Positions 35,409 to 44,069 of a DNA stretch of 64,000 bases are shown here, in pieces. The notes below the pieces were generated by a model. It did no database searches. It saw only the letters and a program-made list of their open reading frames with translations, and was not told the DNA's origin. Source of the stretch: Vibrio sp. RE88. Lineage in GTDB: Bacteria > Pseudomonadota > Gammaproteobacteria > Enterobacterales > Vibrionaceae. How positions within the stretch are numbered: the first letter of the stretch is position 1; each line of letters starts with the position of its first letter. The translations under genes and the position numbers were made by a program. The stretch is from positions 372,001 through 436,000 of the forward strand of contig NZ_VTYQ01000001.1 in assembly GCF_013113835.1 (NCBI RefSeq). Direction: 5' to 3'.

Positions 35409-37799
35409 TTAAACCTCTTGCGTGTTCTGTTTTGCCACTTGTTGTTGCGTTTGCGTTACCTCGTTGATTGCCATCAACACACGCTCTGGTGTTGCTGGTG
35501 TATCTAACTTAGGTATAGCACCTTCAACGGCAACTGAGGCAATGGCATCTTTCAGTGCACTCCACACTGACATGCCGAGCATGAATGGCGGCTCACCGAC
35601 AGCCTTGGAGTTAAACACGGTATCTTCTGGGTTGGCTCGATTTTCCAGAAGGTGAGTGTGGAACTCGATAGGCATATCGGCGATCGCCGGAATCTTGTAG
35701 CTGGCAGGCCCATTGGTCATCAGACGACCTTGTTCGTTCCAGATCAGCTCTTCTGTGGTCAGCCAGCCTACACCTTGCAGGAAGCCGCCCTCGACCTGGC
35801 CAATATCAATTGCCGGGTTAAGAGAAGCACCTACATCGTGCAGGATGTCTGCGCGCAGAATTTTGTATTCGCCTGTCAGGGTATCAACAATGACTTCTGA
35901 ACAAGAGGCACCGTACGCGAAGTAGTAGAACGGACGGCCACGCGCTTTTTCATGGTCATAGTAGATTTTTGGTGTGCGGTAAAAACCTGTGCTCGATAGC
36001 GATACTTGGTTGAAGTAAGCCAGCTGAACAAAGGCTTCGAAGGTCAGAATTTCATCACGAATCATGACCATACCGTTTTTGAACACCACTTCTTCTGCTG
36101 ACACTTTGTAGTGACTGGCAGCGAAGTCGATCAGACGCTGTTTGATGGTCAATGCGGCGTTCTGGGCGGCCTTACCGTTGAGGTCGGCGCCCGATGAGGC
36201 CGCGGTTGGTGATGTGTTCGGTACTTTGTCTGTGTTGGTAGCGGTGATTTGGATACGTTCAACATCTACTTGGAACTCCTCAGCAACGATTTGCGCCACC
36301 TTGATGTTCAGACCCTGACCCATTTCCGTACCACCGTGATTCAAATGAATACTGCCATCGGTGTAAATATGGATGAGCGCACCAGCCTGATTCAGGAAAG
36401 TCGCAGTGAAAGAAATACCAAATTTCACTGGTGTGATCGCCAGACCTTTTTTAAGGATCGGGCTTTGCTTGTTGAACTCAGCGATGGCTTTACGACGGGC
36501 GTGATAGTCACTGCTTTGTTCAAGTTGCTCAGTGATTTCTGGCAGGAAGTTATCTTCAACTGTCTGGTAGTAATGAGTGACGTTACGTCCCTCACCACCG
36601 TAGTAATTCGCTTTACGGATTTCGAGTGGATCTTTACCCAGATAGCGGGCAATTTCATCCATGATGTGCTCAATGGTCATCATCCCCTGTGGGCCACCAA
36701 ATCCACGGTAAGCCGTATTCGACGCTGTGTTGGTTTTGCAGCGGTGACCTGTCACGGTGGCATCACCCAGATAATACGCGTTGTCTGAGTGGAACATGGC
36801 ACGGTCAACAATCGAGCTTGATAGGTCCGGAGAGTAACCACAGTTACCCGCTACGATGATGTCAGCCCCTTCAATGACGCCATCATCGTTAAATCCGATT
36901 TTGTACTGGTTGTAAAATGGGTGACGCTTGCCCGTCATGGTCATGTCTTCCATGCGAGGCAGACGCATCTTAGTCGGGCGTTTAGTCAGGTGCGCAATGA
37001 CCGCAGCCATACACGCTGGCGCCGCTGCTTGCGTTTCTTTACCCCCGAAACCGCCGCCCATACGACGCATGTCGATCACGACTTTGTGCATCGAAACCCC
37101 AAGTACTTCGGCGACCAGCTTTTGTACTTCAGTCGGGTTTTGTGTCGAGGTATAAACGATCATGCCACCATCTTCGGTTGGCATCACGCTGCTGACCTGA
37201 GTCTCAAGGTAGAAGTGTTCCTGACCACCAATCTCCAGATCGCCTTCAATCACGTGTTTTGCTTTGGCGAGTGCAGCCGCTGAGTCACCGCGTTTTTGCT
37301 GGTGGCTTTCAGTGACAAACAGCTCTTTCTCAAGCGCTTCTTTTACGTCGAGTACTGGCGGTAGGGCTTCGTATTCAACAATGGCGGCTTGCGCGGCTTT
37401 GCGTGCCGTTTCCATATCATCTGCGGCAACGGCAAGTACTGGCTGGCCGTAATATTGAACCAGACCGTCAGCAAGCAGTGGATCACCCGGCAGAATGGCA
37501 CCGATATCCAACTGGCCCGGTACGTCTTCGTGGGTGATGGCAATCGCAACGCCTTCAAATTCGTAACACGGCGAGACGTCCAATTTGGTGATTTTTGCGT
37601 GAGCTTGAGTACTCAGGCGTGCATACACGTGCAACTGATTAGGGAATTCTAAGCGGTCATCAATGTAAACCGCTTCACCTGTGACCTGCTTCGGAGCGCT
37701 GTCGTGTTTTACGCTTTTACCAACGCCGGTTTTCAGATCCTGCTTTACGATGGCGACCATCTCTTCTTGAGTCATGGTCTGATGATGTGCGTTAGACAT
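35409..37799 (-). CDS. xdhB: Xanthine dehydrogenase, molybdopterin-binding subunit
   Basis: 796 residues, full length for XdhB. The N-terminal aldehyde oxidase/xanthine dehydrogenase a/b hammerhead includes SAPKQVTGEAVYIDD. The molybdenum-binding domain has STQNPTEVQKLVAEVLGV, RMGGGFGGKETQ, AYRGFGGPQGM, NHGGTEMGQGLNIKVAQ, SSGADLNGKAAQNA and, near the C-terminus, KAVGEPPFMLG with the catalytic Glu. With XdhA it oxidises hypoxanthine and xanthine to urate. It overlaps xdhA by 8 bases. Confidence 0.96.
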   Translation of the reverse strand: MSNAHHQTMTQEEMVAIVKQDLKTGVGKSVKHDSAPKQVTGEAVYIDDRLEFPNQLHVYARLSTQAHAKITKLDVSPCYEFEGVAIAITHEDVPGQLDIGAILPGDPLLADGLVQYYGQPVLAVAADDMETARKAAQAAIVEYEALPPVLDVKEALEKELFVTESHQQKRGDSAAALAKAKHVIEGDLEIGGQEHFYLETQVSSVMPTEDGGMIVYTSTQNPTEVQKLVAEVLGVSMHKVVIDMRRMGGGFGGKETQAAAPACMAAVIAHLTKRPTKMRLPRMEDMTMTGKRHPFYNQYKIGFNDDGVIEGADIIVAGNCGYSPDLSSSIVDRAMFHSDNAYYLGDATVTGHRCKTNTASNTAYRGFGGPQGMMTIEHIMDEIARYLGKDPLEIRKANYYGGEGRNVTHYYQTVEDNFLPEITEQLEQSSDYHARRKAIAEFNKQSPILKKGLAITPVKFGISFTATFLNQAGALIHIYTDGSIHLNHGGTEMGQGLNIKVAQIVAEEFQVDVERIQITATNTDKVPNTSPTAASSGADLNGKAAQNAALTIKQRLIDFAASHYKVSAEEVVFKNGMVMIRDEILTFEAFVQLAYFNQVSLSSTGFYRTPKIYYDHEKARGRPFYYFAYGASCSEVIVDTLTGEYKILRADILHDVGASLNPAIDIGQVEGGFLQGVGWLTTEELIWNEQGRLMTNGPASYKIPAIADMPIEFHTHLLENRANPEDTVFNSKAVGEPPFMLGMSVWSALKDAIASVAVEGAIPKLDTPATPERVLMAINEVTQTQQQVAKQNTQEV

Positions 37800-39237
37800 A
37801 AGACGTTACCCTTGTTTCGATCTGGTTGTTGTGATGAGTCTGCTCGATGTAGAAGCGACGCAGCATGTTCGTTGCTGTCATTGAGCGGTACTCTTTGCTG
37901 GCACGGAAGTCACTCAGTGGCTCAAAATCGTTATGGATTTCAGCCATCGCGGCATCAATGGTTGCTTGTGTCCATTCTTTGCCTAATAGCGCGTTTTCAC
38001 AGTGCGTTGCACGTTTTGGCGTTGCCGCCATACCACCGAAAGCGATGCGGGCATTGATGACTTTGTTGTCTTCAATCTCAATATTGAATGCGCCACAAAC
38101 CGCTGAAATATCGTCGTCTAGACGCTTGGAAAGCTTGTAAGCACGGAAGGTTTCGTTCGTTTTTGATTTAGGAATAATCACTTGCTCGATAAATTCACTT
38201 TCTTGCTGAGCAGTGACTTTGTAGCTGATGAAGTAGTCTTCAATCGGCAGGATTCTGGTCTGCTTACCACGGCGCAATTTCACTTGTGCATTCAGTGCAA
38301 TCAAAAGCGGTGGCGCGTCACCGATAGGGGAGGCGTTACCAATGTTGCCACCCAGTGTGCCCTGATTACGCACCTGTAGAGAAGCAAAGCGATGCAGCAG
38401 CTCACCAAAATCAGAGAAATGTTGAGTCAGAAGTTGGTAGGCATCGCTGATCGCAACGTTAGCACCAATGTGTAGAGCATCATCACTTTCTTCACACACT
38501 TTCATGTCTTCAACCAGATTTACGCTGATCAACGTTTCAATCTCGCGATGGAATTGAGTGACTTCAAGAGCCAAATCTGTACCACCAGCAACCAGCTTCG
38601 CATTTGGATTTGCAGTGTAAATTTGTGCCAGTTCGTCAATGCTACGAGGGATATATGCTGTCAGGTTGCCTTGGCTCAGGCTGGCAGGTTGCCCTTCAAG
38701 CGCTTCTAGTCGAGCAATGGTCTCTTTTTCCAGCTCAACAAACTGGTCCATCAAAGGTTCGTCAGAAGCTAGAGACAAAGCGGCGTCAACAATAGGGCGG
38801 TATCCGGTACAGCGACATAAGTTACCCGCCAGAGACTCCATGACATCTTCCTTGTTCGCCGCAGGTTTGTTCTTGCTCAGAGCAAACATCGACATGATAA
38901 AACCTGGAGTACAGTAACCACATTGAGAACCGTGGAAATCGACCATCGCCTGCTGAGTTGGGTGAAGCTTGTTTTTGTTCTGCAAGTCTTCAACGGTAAT
39001 CAGCTGCTTACCATGTAGTGCGGATACGAACGTCAGACAAGAATTCACTGAACGGTACTGAAGTTGACCATCGATCACTTCGCCTAGTACCACGGTACAG
39101 GCACCACAGTCACCTGAACCACAGCCTTCTTTAGTACCTGTTTTTTGTACATGTGTTCTCAGGTACTGCAGCACTGTCATATTTGGTGACAGCTCACTCT
39201 CTTGTCTGAGTTCTTGATTGAGTAGGAAAGTAATCAA
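37792..39237 (-). CDS. xdhA: Xanthine dehydrogenase, FAD/[2Fe-2S] subunit (TTG start)
   Basis: 481 residues from a TTG at 39237, preferred because AAGGAGG ends 4 bases upstream and the protein then begins MITFLLNQEL as XdhA proteins do. An ATG 20 codons earlier would add an unconserved leader and has no ribosome site. The plant-type ferredoxin domain has C39, C44, C47 and C67, and the second cluster has QCGYCTPG and LCRCTGYRP. The FAD domain (about 185-360) contains KLVAGGTDLALE and LGGNIGNASPIGD. First gene of the xdhA-xdhB-xdhC-guaD operon, under an operator at 39476. Confidence 0.92.
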   Translation of the reverse strand: MITFLLNQELRQESELSPNMTVLQYLRTHVQKTGTKEGCGSGDCGACTVVLGEVIDGQLQYRSVNSCLTFVSALHGKQLITVEDLQNKNKLHPTQQAMVDFHGSQCGYCTPGFIMSMFALSKNKPAANKEDVMESLAGNLCRCTGYRPIVDAALSLASDEPLMDQFVELEKETIARLEALEGQPASLSQGNLTAYIPRSIDELAQIYTANPNAKLVAGGTDLALEVTQFHREIETLISVNLVEDMKVCEESDDALHIGANVAISDAYQLLTQHFSDFGELLHRFASLQVRNQGTLGGNIGNASPIGDAPPLLIALNAQVKLRRGKQTRILPIEDYFISYKVTAQQESEFIEQVIIPKSKTNETFRAYKLSKRLDDDISAVCGAFNIEIEDNKVINARIAFGGMAATPKRATHCENALLGKEWTQATIDAAMAEIHNDFEPLSDFRASKEYRSMTATNMLRRFYIEQTHHNNQIETRVTSYV

Positions 39238-39549
39238 GAGACCTCCTTGTGCATTGACACTATTGTTCCAATAATAATTTTCTGACCTTTGGGTCAATAA
39301 TTGGATAATTTGACTGTAAGGTCAACTTTAATTTTACAATATTGCAACATGAAATGACCGACAAAAATGTCATTAACGGGTAAGGTAAGATGATAAGTAT
39401 ATGAATTTAATGATGTTAAACTTTATTTTTATGTAAAAAATTTTAACGTAAAGAAATTTAATATTGTATTTTATTTTGTGTACAATCTTTATGGTGAGAA
39501 ACAAAAAGTCCGGCAGGGCGCCGGACTTAGATGATGCAAAATCAGTGGA
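39238..39549 (-). promoter_or_regulatory. xdhA upstream region
   Basis: 312 bp, strongly AT-rich. It carries a TTGTGTACAA operator at 39476-39485. TTGTAC inside that site with a 17-base spacer to TATTAA would make a promoter reading toward xdhA, implying a leader of about 200 bases. No ORF or other repeat was recognised. Confidence 0.5.
39476..39485. promoter_or_regulatory. TTGTGTACAA operator upstream of xdhA
   Basis: Palindromic at 8 of 10 positions and sharing TTGT and TACAA with the sites at 22042, 22275 and 40339. It covers a plausible -35 element of the xdhA promoter. Confidence 0.6.
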
Positions 39550-40281
39550 TTATTTGCTTTTCAGTAGGTCGGAGAACACGACATGCAGGTCGTTTGAAGC
39601 GGCATTGCTATCAAGGTTTAGCTTGGAGCGAATGTGAGACAAGTGCTCCTCCATCAGGCAGATTGCTTGTTCGGTATCGCCAGATTCAATCGTATCTAGC
39701 AACTGAGTATGCTCATCCTGAGAACAGTTTGAATGGTTGCCAGTTTCATACTGAGCAATCAGCAGTGACGTTTGCGACACTAAGCTTCTCTGGAACGCGA
39801 GCAGTGGGGCGTTGTTCGCCATCTCGGCCAGCTTAATGTGGAATTCACCAGACAGTCGAAGCCCTTTACCGTAATCACCGTTATCGAAAGCTTCGTTTTC
39901 TTTCTCTACCAAACGTCGGCACTCGTCTATCTTAGCGGTGGTGGCATGTTCAACGGCGAGCTCAATAATAGCAAGCTCCATGACTTCACGCGCTTTGATG
40001 ATTTGCTTGGCTTCTTCCTTGGTCGGTGCAGACACCATTGCACCGCGGTTTGGCCTGATGCTGACCACCTGTTCCATCGACAATCGGAGCAAAGCTCGGC
40101 GTATGATGGTTCGACTAACACTGAAGATCTCAGCCAAAGCTTCTTCATTCAGCTTGGTCGCAGGTGGCAACCGTTGTTCAAGTATCGCATCGAAGATGTG
40201 GCAATAGACCACGTCATCCTGCGTTTGACCGGCGACTTTTGTTTTAATGTTTTTCGCCACAGAATTTTTTAGATTTGCCAT
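39550..40281 (-). CDS. GntR-family regulator (FCD subfamily), probable purine-catabolism repressor
   Basis: 243 residues. Winged helix about 20-90: ILEQRLPPATKLNEEALAEIFSVSRTIIRRALLRL, ending in PNRGAMVSAP. The FCD ligand domain (about 100-220) includes AREVMELAIIELA, SGEFHIKLAEMANN and a C-terminal HLSHIRSKL, with His residues placed to bind a metal. It lies between the xdh operon and a site at 40339, and four operator-like palindromes lie in front of purine genes. It probably represses uraH, puuE-puuD, xdhABC-guaD and itself until a purine or ureide intermediate binds. The effector is unknown. Confidence 0.87.
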   Translation of the reverse strand: MANLKNSVAKNIKTKVAGQTQDDVVYCHIFDAILEQRLPPATKLNEEALAEIFSVSRTIIRRALLRLSMEQVVSIRPNRGAMVSAPTKEEAKQIIKAREVMELAIIELAVEHATTAKIDECRRLVEKENEAFDNGDYGKGLRLSGEFHIKLAEMANNAPLLAFQRSLVSQTSLLIAQYETGNHSNCSQDEHTQLLDTIESGDTEQAICLMEEHLSHIRSKLNLDSNAASNDLHVVFSDLLKSK

Positions 40282-40338
40282 AGGCGGCTTGTCACCCTCA
40301 ACCTATTTATTTCCCTGATAAAACAATGATACTTCACT

Positions 40339-40348
40339 TTGTATACAC
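40339..40348. promoter_or_regulatory. TTGTATACAC site upstream of the GntR gene
   Basis: Differs from the perfect palindrome at one base and lies 58 bp before the regulator start, where it would mediate autoregulation. Confidence 0.55.
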
Positions 40349-40504
40349 GTGGCTAGCATTGGCATGTCAGGCAAGCACAGAAGTGAAACCTAAAGCGCAA
40401 AATTCCACCCATTTTTCTAGCGTGATTGTTAATAAAGTGTTTTGTTCAGCACTGCTGATATTCAGAGAGTTGCTGTGCACTTTCAACTAGCGTATCCCAC
40501 CAAA

Positions 40505-40924
40505 TTATCCTTGTTTCTGTATGCGGTAGATAGGCTGATAGTTGCTTCCATTCATTAAGCGCATTTCTGTGTATTCGTCATTGAGCATTTTAAACCGCCA
40601 CAGTTGTTTACCACGGTGGAACTCAAGGTAATTGCCGTCAAAGTGCAATTGTGTCGTAACAAACCCTCGACCAAAAGAAACGCCGTGTTGGTTTATGTTC
40701 ATAGTCGATGCGGTGTAGGACGGTACGAATTGCTCAACCCACGTACCGTAGATAATGTGTGTAGCTGGCGTTCGCCATTTAGAAATGATCACACCTGAGA
40801 GATACACCACCAAGACTGAGGCAATGATAGTTAATACGGTAAGGGACGAAATCCCCCAACTGTGTTCTAGCCAACTTGAGAACTTAATGCGAATCGCTGT
40901 GCTCACACCTTTCAGAGTGCCCAT
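40505..40924 (-). CDS. DUF2850-like small membrane-anchored protein
   Basis: 139 residues from the ATG at 40924, with GGGGA 7 bases upstream; a TTG one codon earlier is less likely. One membrane helix (about 25-50, LTVLTIIASVLVVYLSGVIIS) and a C-terminal about 85-residue beta-rich domain (HIIYGTWVEQFVPSYTAS... LHFDGNYLEFHRGKQLWRFKM) match the Vibrio-restricted DUF2850 family as I recall it. Topology suggests a periplasmic or extracytoplasmic domain. Function unknown; no operon partner. Confidence 0.7.
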   Translation of the reverse strand: MGTLKGVSTAIRIKFSSWLEHSWGISSLTVLTIIASVLVVYLSGVIISKWRTPATHIIYGTWVEQFVPSYTASTMNINQHGVSFGRGFVTTQLHFDGNYLEFHRGKQLWRFKMLNDEYTEMRLMNGSNYQPIYRIQKQG

Positions 40925-41009
40925 CAACTATCCCCTTTAATCAATCTGTACAATTCAGTCATATCGAGAAACTACGTTAGAGTTAATGGGAAATATGAAG
41001 TGGTTTGTC

Positions 41010-41036
41010 ATAAAAAAAGCGCCCTAAAAAAGGCGC
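41010..41036 (-). terminator. Rho-independent terminator on the minus strand
   Basis: GCGCC, a CT/A-rich loop, GGCGC, with a run of seven T in the minus-strand transcript. No protein gene ends here, so a non-coding transcript, or read-through from the folded element upstream at 41148-41243, is implied. Confidence 0.7.
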
Positions 41037-41147
41037 GTCACAAATCAAAAATAATAAGCGAATACGAAGTTAAAACTAACCTCTTCAAACGTAATAGCAG
41101 TTGTCTGATCGTCAAAACACAATAATGTTTAAGGCAATCAAAAGGGT

Positions 41148-41243
41148 CGCTAGCCCTCGTAGTGGGTACACCGAGATAGATTTGTGTCGACCACCACGAA
41201 AAGGCTAGCGTAGTGCTGGGGTAACTTGGGGGAACCTCAGCAC
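41148..41243. ncRNA. Two adjacent strong hairpins, candidate structured RNA or mobile-element end
   Basis: Hairpin 1: CGCTAGCC (41148-41155) with GGCTAGCG (41203-41210), continued inside by CGTAGTGG/CCACCACG (41158-41165 with 41191-41198, one mismatch) and ACAC/GTGT. Hairpin 2: GTGCTGGGG (41213-41221) with CCTCAGCAC (41235-41243, one mismatch). About 110 bases further on the minus strand comes a terminator, so a minus-strand transcript of 200-250 bases would be structured and terminated. Alternatively the pair of hairpins could be the relic of an IS200/IS605-like end. No protein-coding gene in this 463-bp gap is convincing. Confidence 0.4.
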
Positions 41244-41387
41244 TCAGAGAATAGTAACAACTTCCTAATCGCATTTCTTGAAGCTATTTTCTTACAAAAA
41301 TGAGTGAGTTAGAGGGGAGTTATGTCAGGTGTGGTGCTTATCTTTTATATATTCTAACCCTAACTTGTCTGACTGTATGTAACGGCT

Positions 41388-42029
41388 CTAAGACAATTTC
41401 TTTGCGACAATAAAATAGCTAGACGCTCCTTTATATATTTCTTCGGATGCAACTGTCTGGAAACGACTTGTTTTTATTAAGTTATCCAAATCCGAGCTTT
41501 TGTATCTTCTTATTGTGATAGGGATTAGTCCGAGTCTCGAAAGGCCTCTGACGAGATAAATCTGCATGCTAACTAACAGGGACTTTCTGCCACCTAAACA
41601 CGGTGTGGTCGAAATCAATAACCCATTCGGCTTTAGTAATTCATATATTCTCTGAACGACATGGTGTGGGCTATCTACTGTATGTAACATATTGAAAGCG
41701 AAGATCACGTCAAACGACTCCCGCTTGTATCTGCTGTCAAAAATGGTTGTCTGGGCAAATTTGACGTTTTTGATATTGCTATTGGCTGCTTTAGCTTTCG
41801 AAACTTCAATCATTTTTGACGATATATCAATAGCATGTATTTCCTTAACCTTGCCAGAAAGCTCACATGATTTTGTCCCTGTTCCACATCCGTAATCCAA
41901 TACAACATAACTAGGATCAAGGTACTTACTTGTGTTTTCTCTGGTCTTGTTATGGATGTATTCGAAACGTTTTTCAGATTTATCGTAGTCCTTTGAAGCT
42001 TTATCCCAGAACACTTTTGCTTTGCTCAT
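41388..42029 (-). CDS. Class I SAM-dependent methyltransferase
   Basis: 213 residues from the ATG at 42029, with AAGGTG 6 bases upstream; the frame upstream of it lacks a ribosome site. Motif I VVLDYGCGTGTKSCEL (near 38-52) and a motif II-like HAIDISSKMIEVSKAKA, then the usual FDVIFAFNMLHTVD and LLKPNGLLISTTP, place it in the Methyltransf_11/25 group acting on small molecules or lipids. A hydrophobic tail (SLLVSMQIYLVRGLSRLGLIP) suggests membrane association. It is divergent from a LysR gene, which may control it. AT-rich codon use fits the surrounding accessory region. Confidence 0.82.
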   Translation of the reverse strand: MSKAKVFWDKASKDYDKSEKRFEYIHNKTRENTSKYLDPSYVVLDYGCGTGTKSCELSGKVKEIHAIDISSKMIEVSKAKAANSNIKNVKFAQTTIFDSRYKRESFDVIFAFNMLHTVDSPHHVVQRIYELLKPNGLLISTTPCLGGRKSLLVSMQIYLVRGLSRLGLIPITIRRYKSSDLDNLIKTSRFQTVASEEIYKGASSYFIVAKKLS

Positions 42030-42167
42030 TGTCTGCACCTTGTGAGTGTTGAAGATATTGCATTGCGTGTTCGGAACAACATGCAATGATCAAAATTGAT
42101 GGACGTTCAGAATTGTATCAATGCTAATATGAATAGATATAAGCAAAAATGCATGAATGGTATTCAT

Positions 42168-43067
42168 ATGGGAATAGATTGGAAGGCAGTAGACTTTGAC
42201 TGGAACTGCGCCAGAGCCTTCTTAGCGACTGCTGAACTCGGTTCCTTATCAGCAGCGGCAAAGGTATTAAACAGCTCTCAGTCTACGTTGAGTAGGCAGG
42301 TGAGTGCATTGGAGAAACAACTTAAGGTTGTTTTGTTTGAACGTGTTGGCAAAGGGTTGGAGTTGACACCTAGTGGCATTGAGTTGGTCGAATGTGTAAA
42401 AAACATGAGCAATGCAGCCTCTCATTTATCCCTCGTAGCTTCAGGGAAATCAGAATCGCTAGAGGGAGTGGTGTGCATTAGTGCGTCCGAAATAATGGCG
42501 GTGTACGAACTGCCAATTCTCATTTCAAAACTGCGAAGTCTTGAGCCCAAAATCACCATTGAACTCGTTGCATCTAATGAGACTAGTGATCTGAAAAGAA
42601 GAGAAGCAGATATCGCTCTAAGATCCTACAGGCCAACTCAACCTGACTTAATTGCCAAGAAAATTAGGAATGATGATTTTTTCCTCTGTGCGACGTCTAG
42701 TTACCTAGAATCAGTTGGAGAGCCCAGTACTTTGGCTGATTTTAATAACCTTGATTTTATAGGGCCTCCAGACTCGCAAAAGGTAGTTTCGATGTTGAAT
42801 CAGCGTGGCCTAGATTTAACATCAGAAAGCTTTGCTGTTACAGCAAGCAATTATGCCGTTTATTGGGAGTTAGTTAAGCATGGCGTTGGCATTGGGTTTG
42901 TTCATGACAACCTAGTTAAAACAGAAGATATGGTGGAAAAAGTACTGCCTGAAATAGGTCCATTCACAAGTGAACTTTGGCTTGTTACTCATCGTGAGCT
43001 AAGAACAAACAGACGAATTCAATATGTCTTTGAGTTTTTGAGTAAAGAGTTGTCAATCTATTGTTAG
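42168..43067 (+). CDS. LysR-family transcriptional regulator
   Basis: 299 residues from the ATG at 42168, chosen because it places the helix-turn-helix (ARAFLATAELGSLSAAAKVLNSSQSTLSRQVSALE) at the normal distance; several upstream in-frame ATGs add an unlikely Met/Asn-rich leader and none has a good ribosome site, so the start is unsure. The substrate-binding domain contains VVCISASEIMAVYELP. This subgroup (DFDWNCARAFL) resembles the LysR regulators of the VV1/AphB-adjacent type found in Vibrio. Divergent from the methyltransferase gene. Confidence 0.8.
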   Translation: MGIDWKAVDFDWNCARAFLATAELGSLSAAAKVLNSSQSTLSRQVSALEKQLKVVLFERVGKGLELTPSGIELVECVKNMSNAASHLSLVASGKSESLEGVVCISASEIMAVYELPILISKLRSLEPKITIELVASNETSDLKRREADIALRSYRPTQPDLIAKKIRNDDFFLCATSSYLESVGEPSTLADFNNLDFIGPPDSQKVVSMLNQRGLDLTSESFAVTASNYAVYWELVKHGVGIGFVHDNLVKTEDMVEKVLPEIGPFTSELWLVTHRELRTNRRIQYVFEFLSKELSIYC

Positions 43068-43185
43068 CGCAAGCGGATTCATGAGAGATATTCACTATAT
43101 CCACGGGTTGAAAGGGGTCTTCCAATGTAAAAGGCTCCTTGCCCAATAAGATCGAGGAATGAAACCTAATTGTTGGACAGACATG

Positions 43186-43208
43186 AGCCAGTCGAAGTTA
43201 GACTGGCT
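43186..43208. terminator. Stem-loop between two convergent regulators
   Basis: AGCCAGTC, a 7-base loop, GACTGGCT. Located between the LysR and AraC-GyrI stop codons; a bidirectional terminator is likely but the T-runs are weak. Confidence 0.5.
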
Positions 43209-43226
43209 TGAAGTAAGACAACTTGG

Positions 43227-44069
43227 TCATCTAATCGGAATGTAGATTTCGGTTTTTAAGTTCTCTGGCTTGGTTCGTCTTGGATCCCGGTTTTGATAAA
43301 CCTCGAAACATGGATCCTCTCGTAGCTTGAAGCCACTATCTGGTAGCCACTTTAGGAGTAAATAGCTATAGGCTTCAGATAGTTTCTCGTAGGCTCCTTT
43401 ATGTAACACCATTGCATATTTTCCGCCCACAATCGTCTTACGTTCTATCCCATCTGGTAAGTCCATCTCAGTAAAAATCGTTGCGCAGGCGTCGTAACGA
43501 ATGTTGTCTACATGAGTAATATTCGGATCGTCGTGGCTTATTCCCATCGTTATGGTCTCAGGTTTAATTAGACGATTACCATAAACAAACGGCATCAGTT
43601 TCTCCCATGCCATTGTTGCCGCATCGCTATATTTTCCACTGCCTCTGGAATATAGAACTTCCACTGGTTTGCGATCTACCACTTTTACGTTCATCTTGAT
43701 GCCCTCAAAATTAGTCAATTGATACTCTTTTAATGCTGGAACTGTCTTTTGATAACGGATGTCCGACGGAGTACAAGAAAACTGTTTGCGCATCGCCTTA
43801 TTGAAAGAGGCTTGGTTTTCATAGCCACAAGCAAAAGCAATTTCAGTCACGCTCTCATTCCCATAGGCTAGACTTCGTGCTGCCCTTTCTAAAAGCAGGC
43901 GTTTACGCATCGCATAAACTCCCTCCCCATAGCAAGCGCGGAACAAGTGATGAAAATGGTATTTTGAGAAGTGAAACTTTGATAGTAGCTCTTCAATAAC
44001 CAAATGCTGATCAAGATGAGATTCTATATGCCTTACGACCTTCTCTAATCTTGCATAGTTGTTTTGCAT
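43227..44069 (-). CDS. AraC-family regulator with GyrI-like effector-binding domain
   Basis: 280 residues from the ATG at 44069, GGAGA 5 bases upstream. Two helix-turn-helix units at the N-terminus (IEELLSKFHFSKYHFHHLFRACYGEGVYAMRKR and VTEIAFACGYENQASFNKAMRKQF) are followed by a GyrI-like domain (about 120-280, including VKVVDRKPVEVLYSRGSGKYS and KTIVGGKYAMVLHKGAYEKLSEAYSYL). Same plan as Rob/BmrR-type effector sensors that bind hydrophobic cations or drugs. Its target gene is not obvious; no efflux gene is adjacent. Confidence 0.88.
   Translation of the reverse strand: MQNNYARLEKVVRHIESHLDQHLVIEELLSKFHFSKYHFHHLFRACYGEGVYAMRKRLLLERAARSLAYGNESVTEIAFACGYENQASFNKAMRKQFSCTPSDIRYQKTVPALKEYQLTNFEGIKMNVKVVDRKPVEVLYSRGSGKYSDAATMAWEKLMPFVYGNRLIKPETITMGISHDDPNITHVDNIRYDACATIFTEMDLPDGIERKTIVGGKYAMVLHKGAYEKLSEAYSYLLLKWLPDSGFKLREDPCFEVYQNRDPRRTKPENLKTEIYIPIR

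Noticed and set aside
41038..41274. 78-codon open frame on the minus strand across the double hairpin
   Set aside because: It is composed largely of the inverted-repeat sequence, has no ribosome site and a composition unlike a protein; better explained by the RNA structure.
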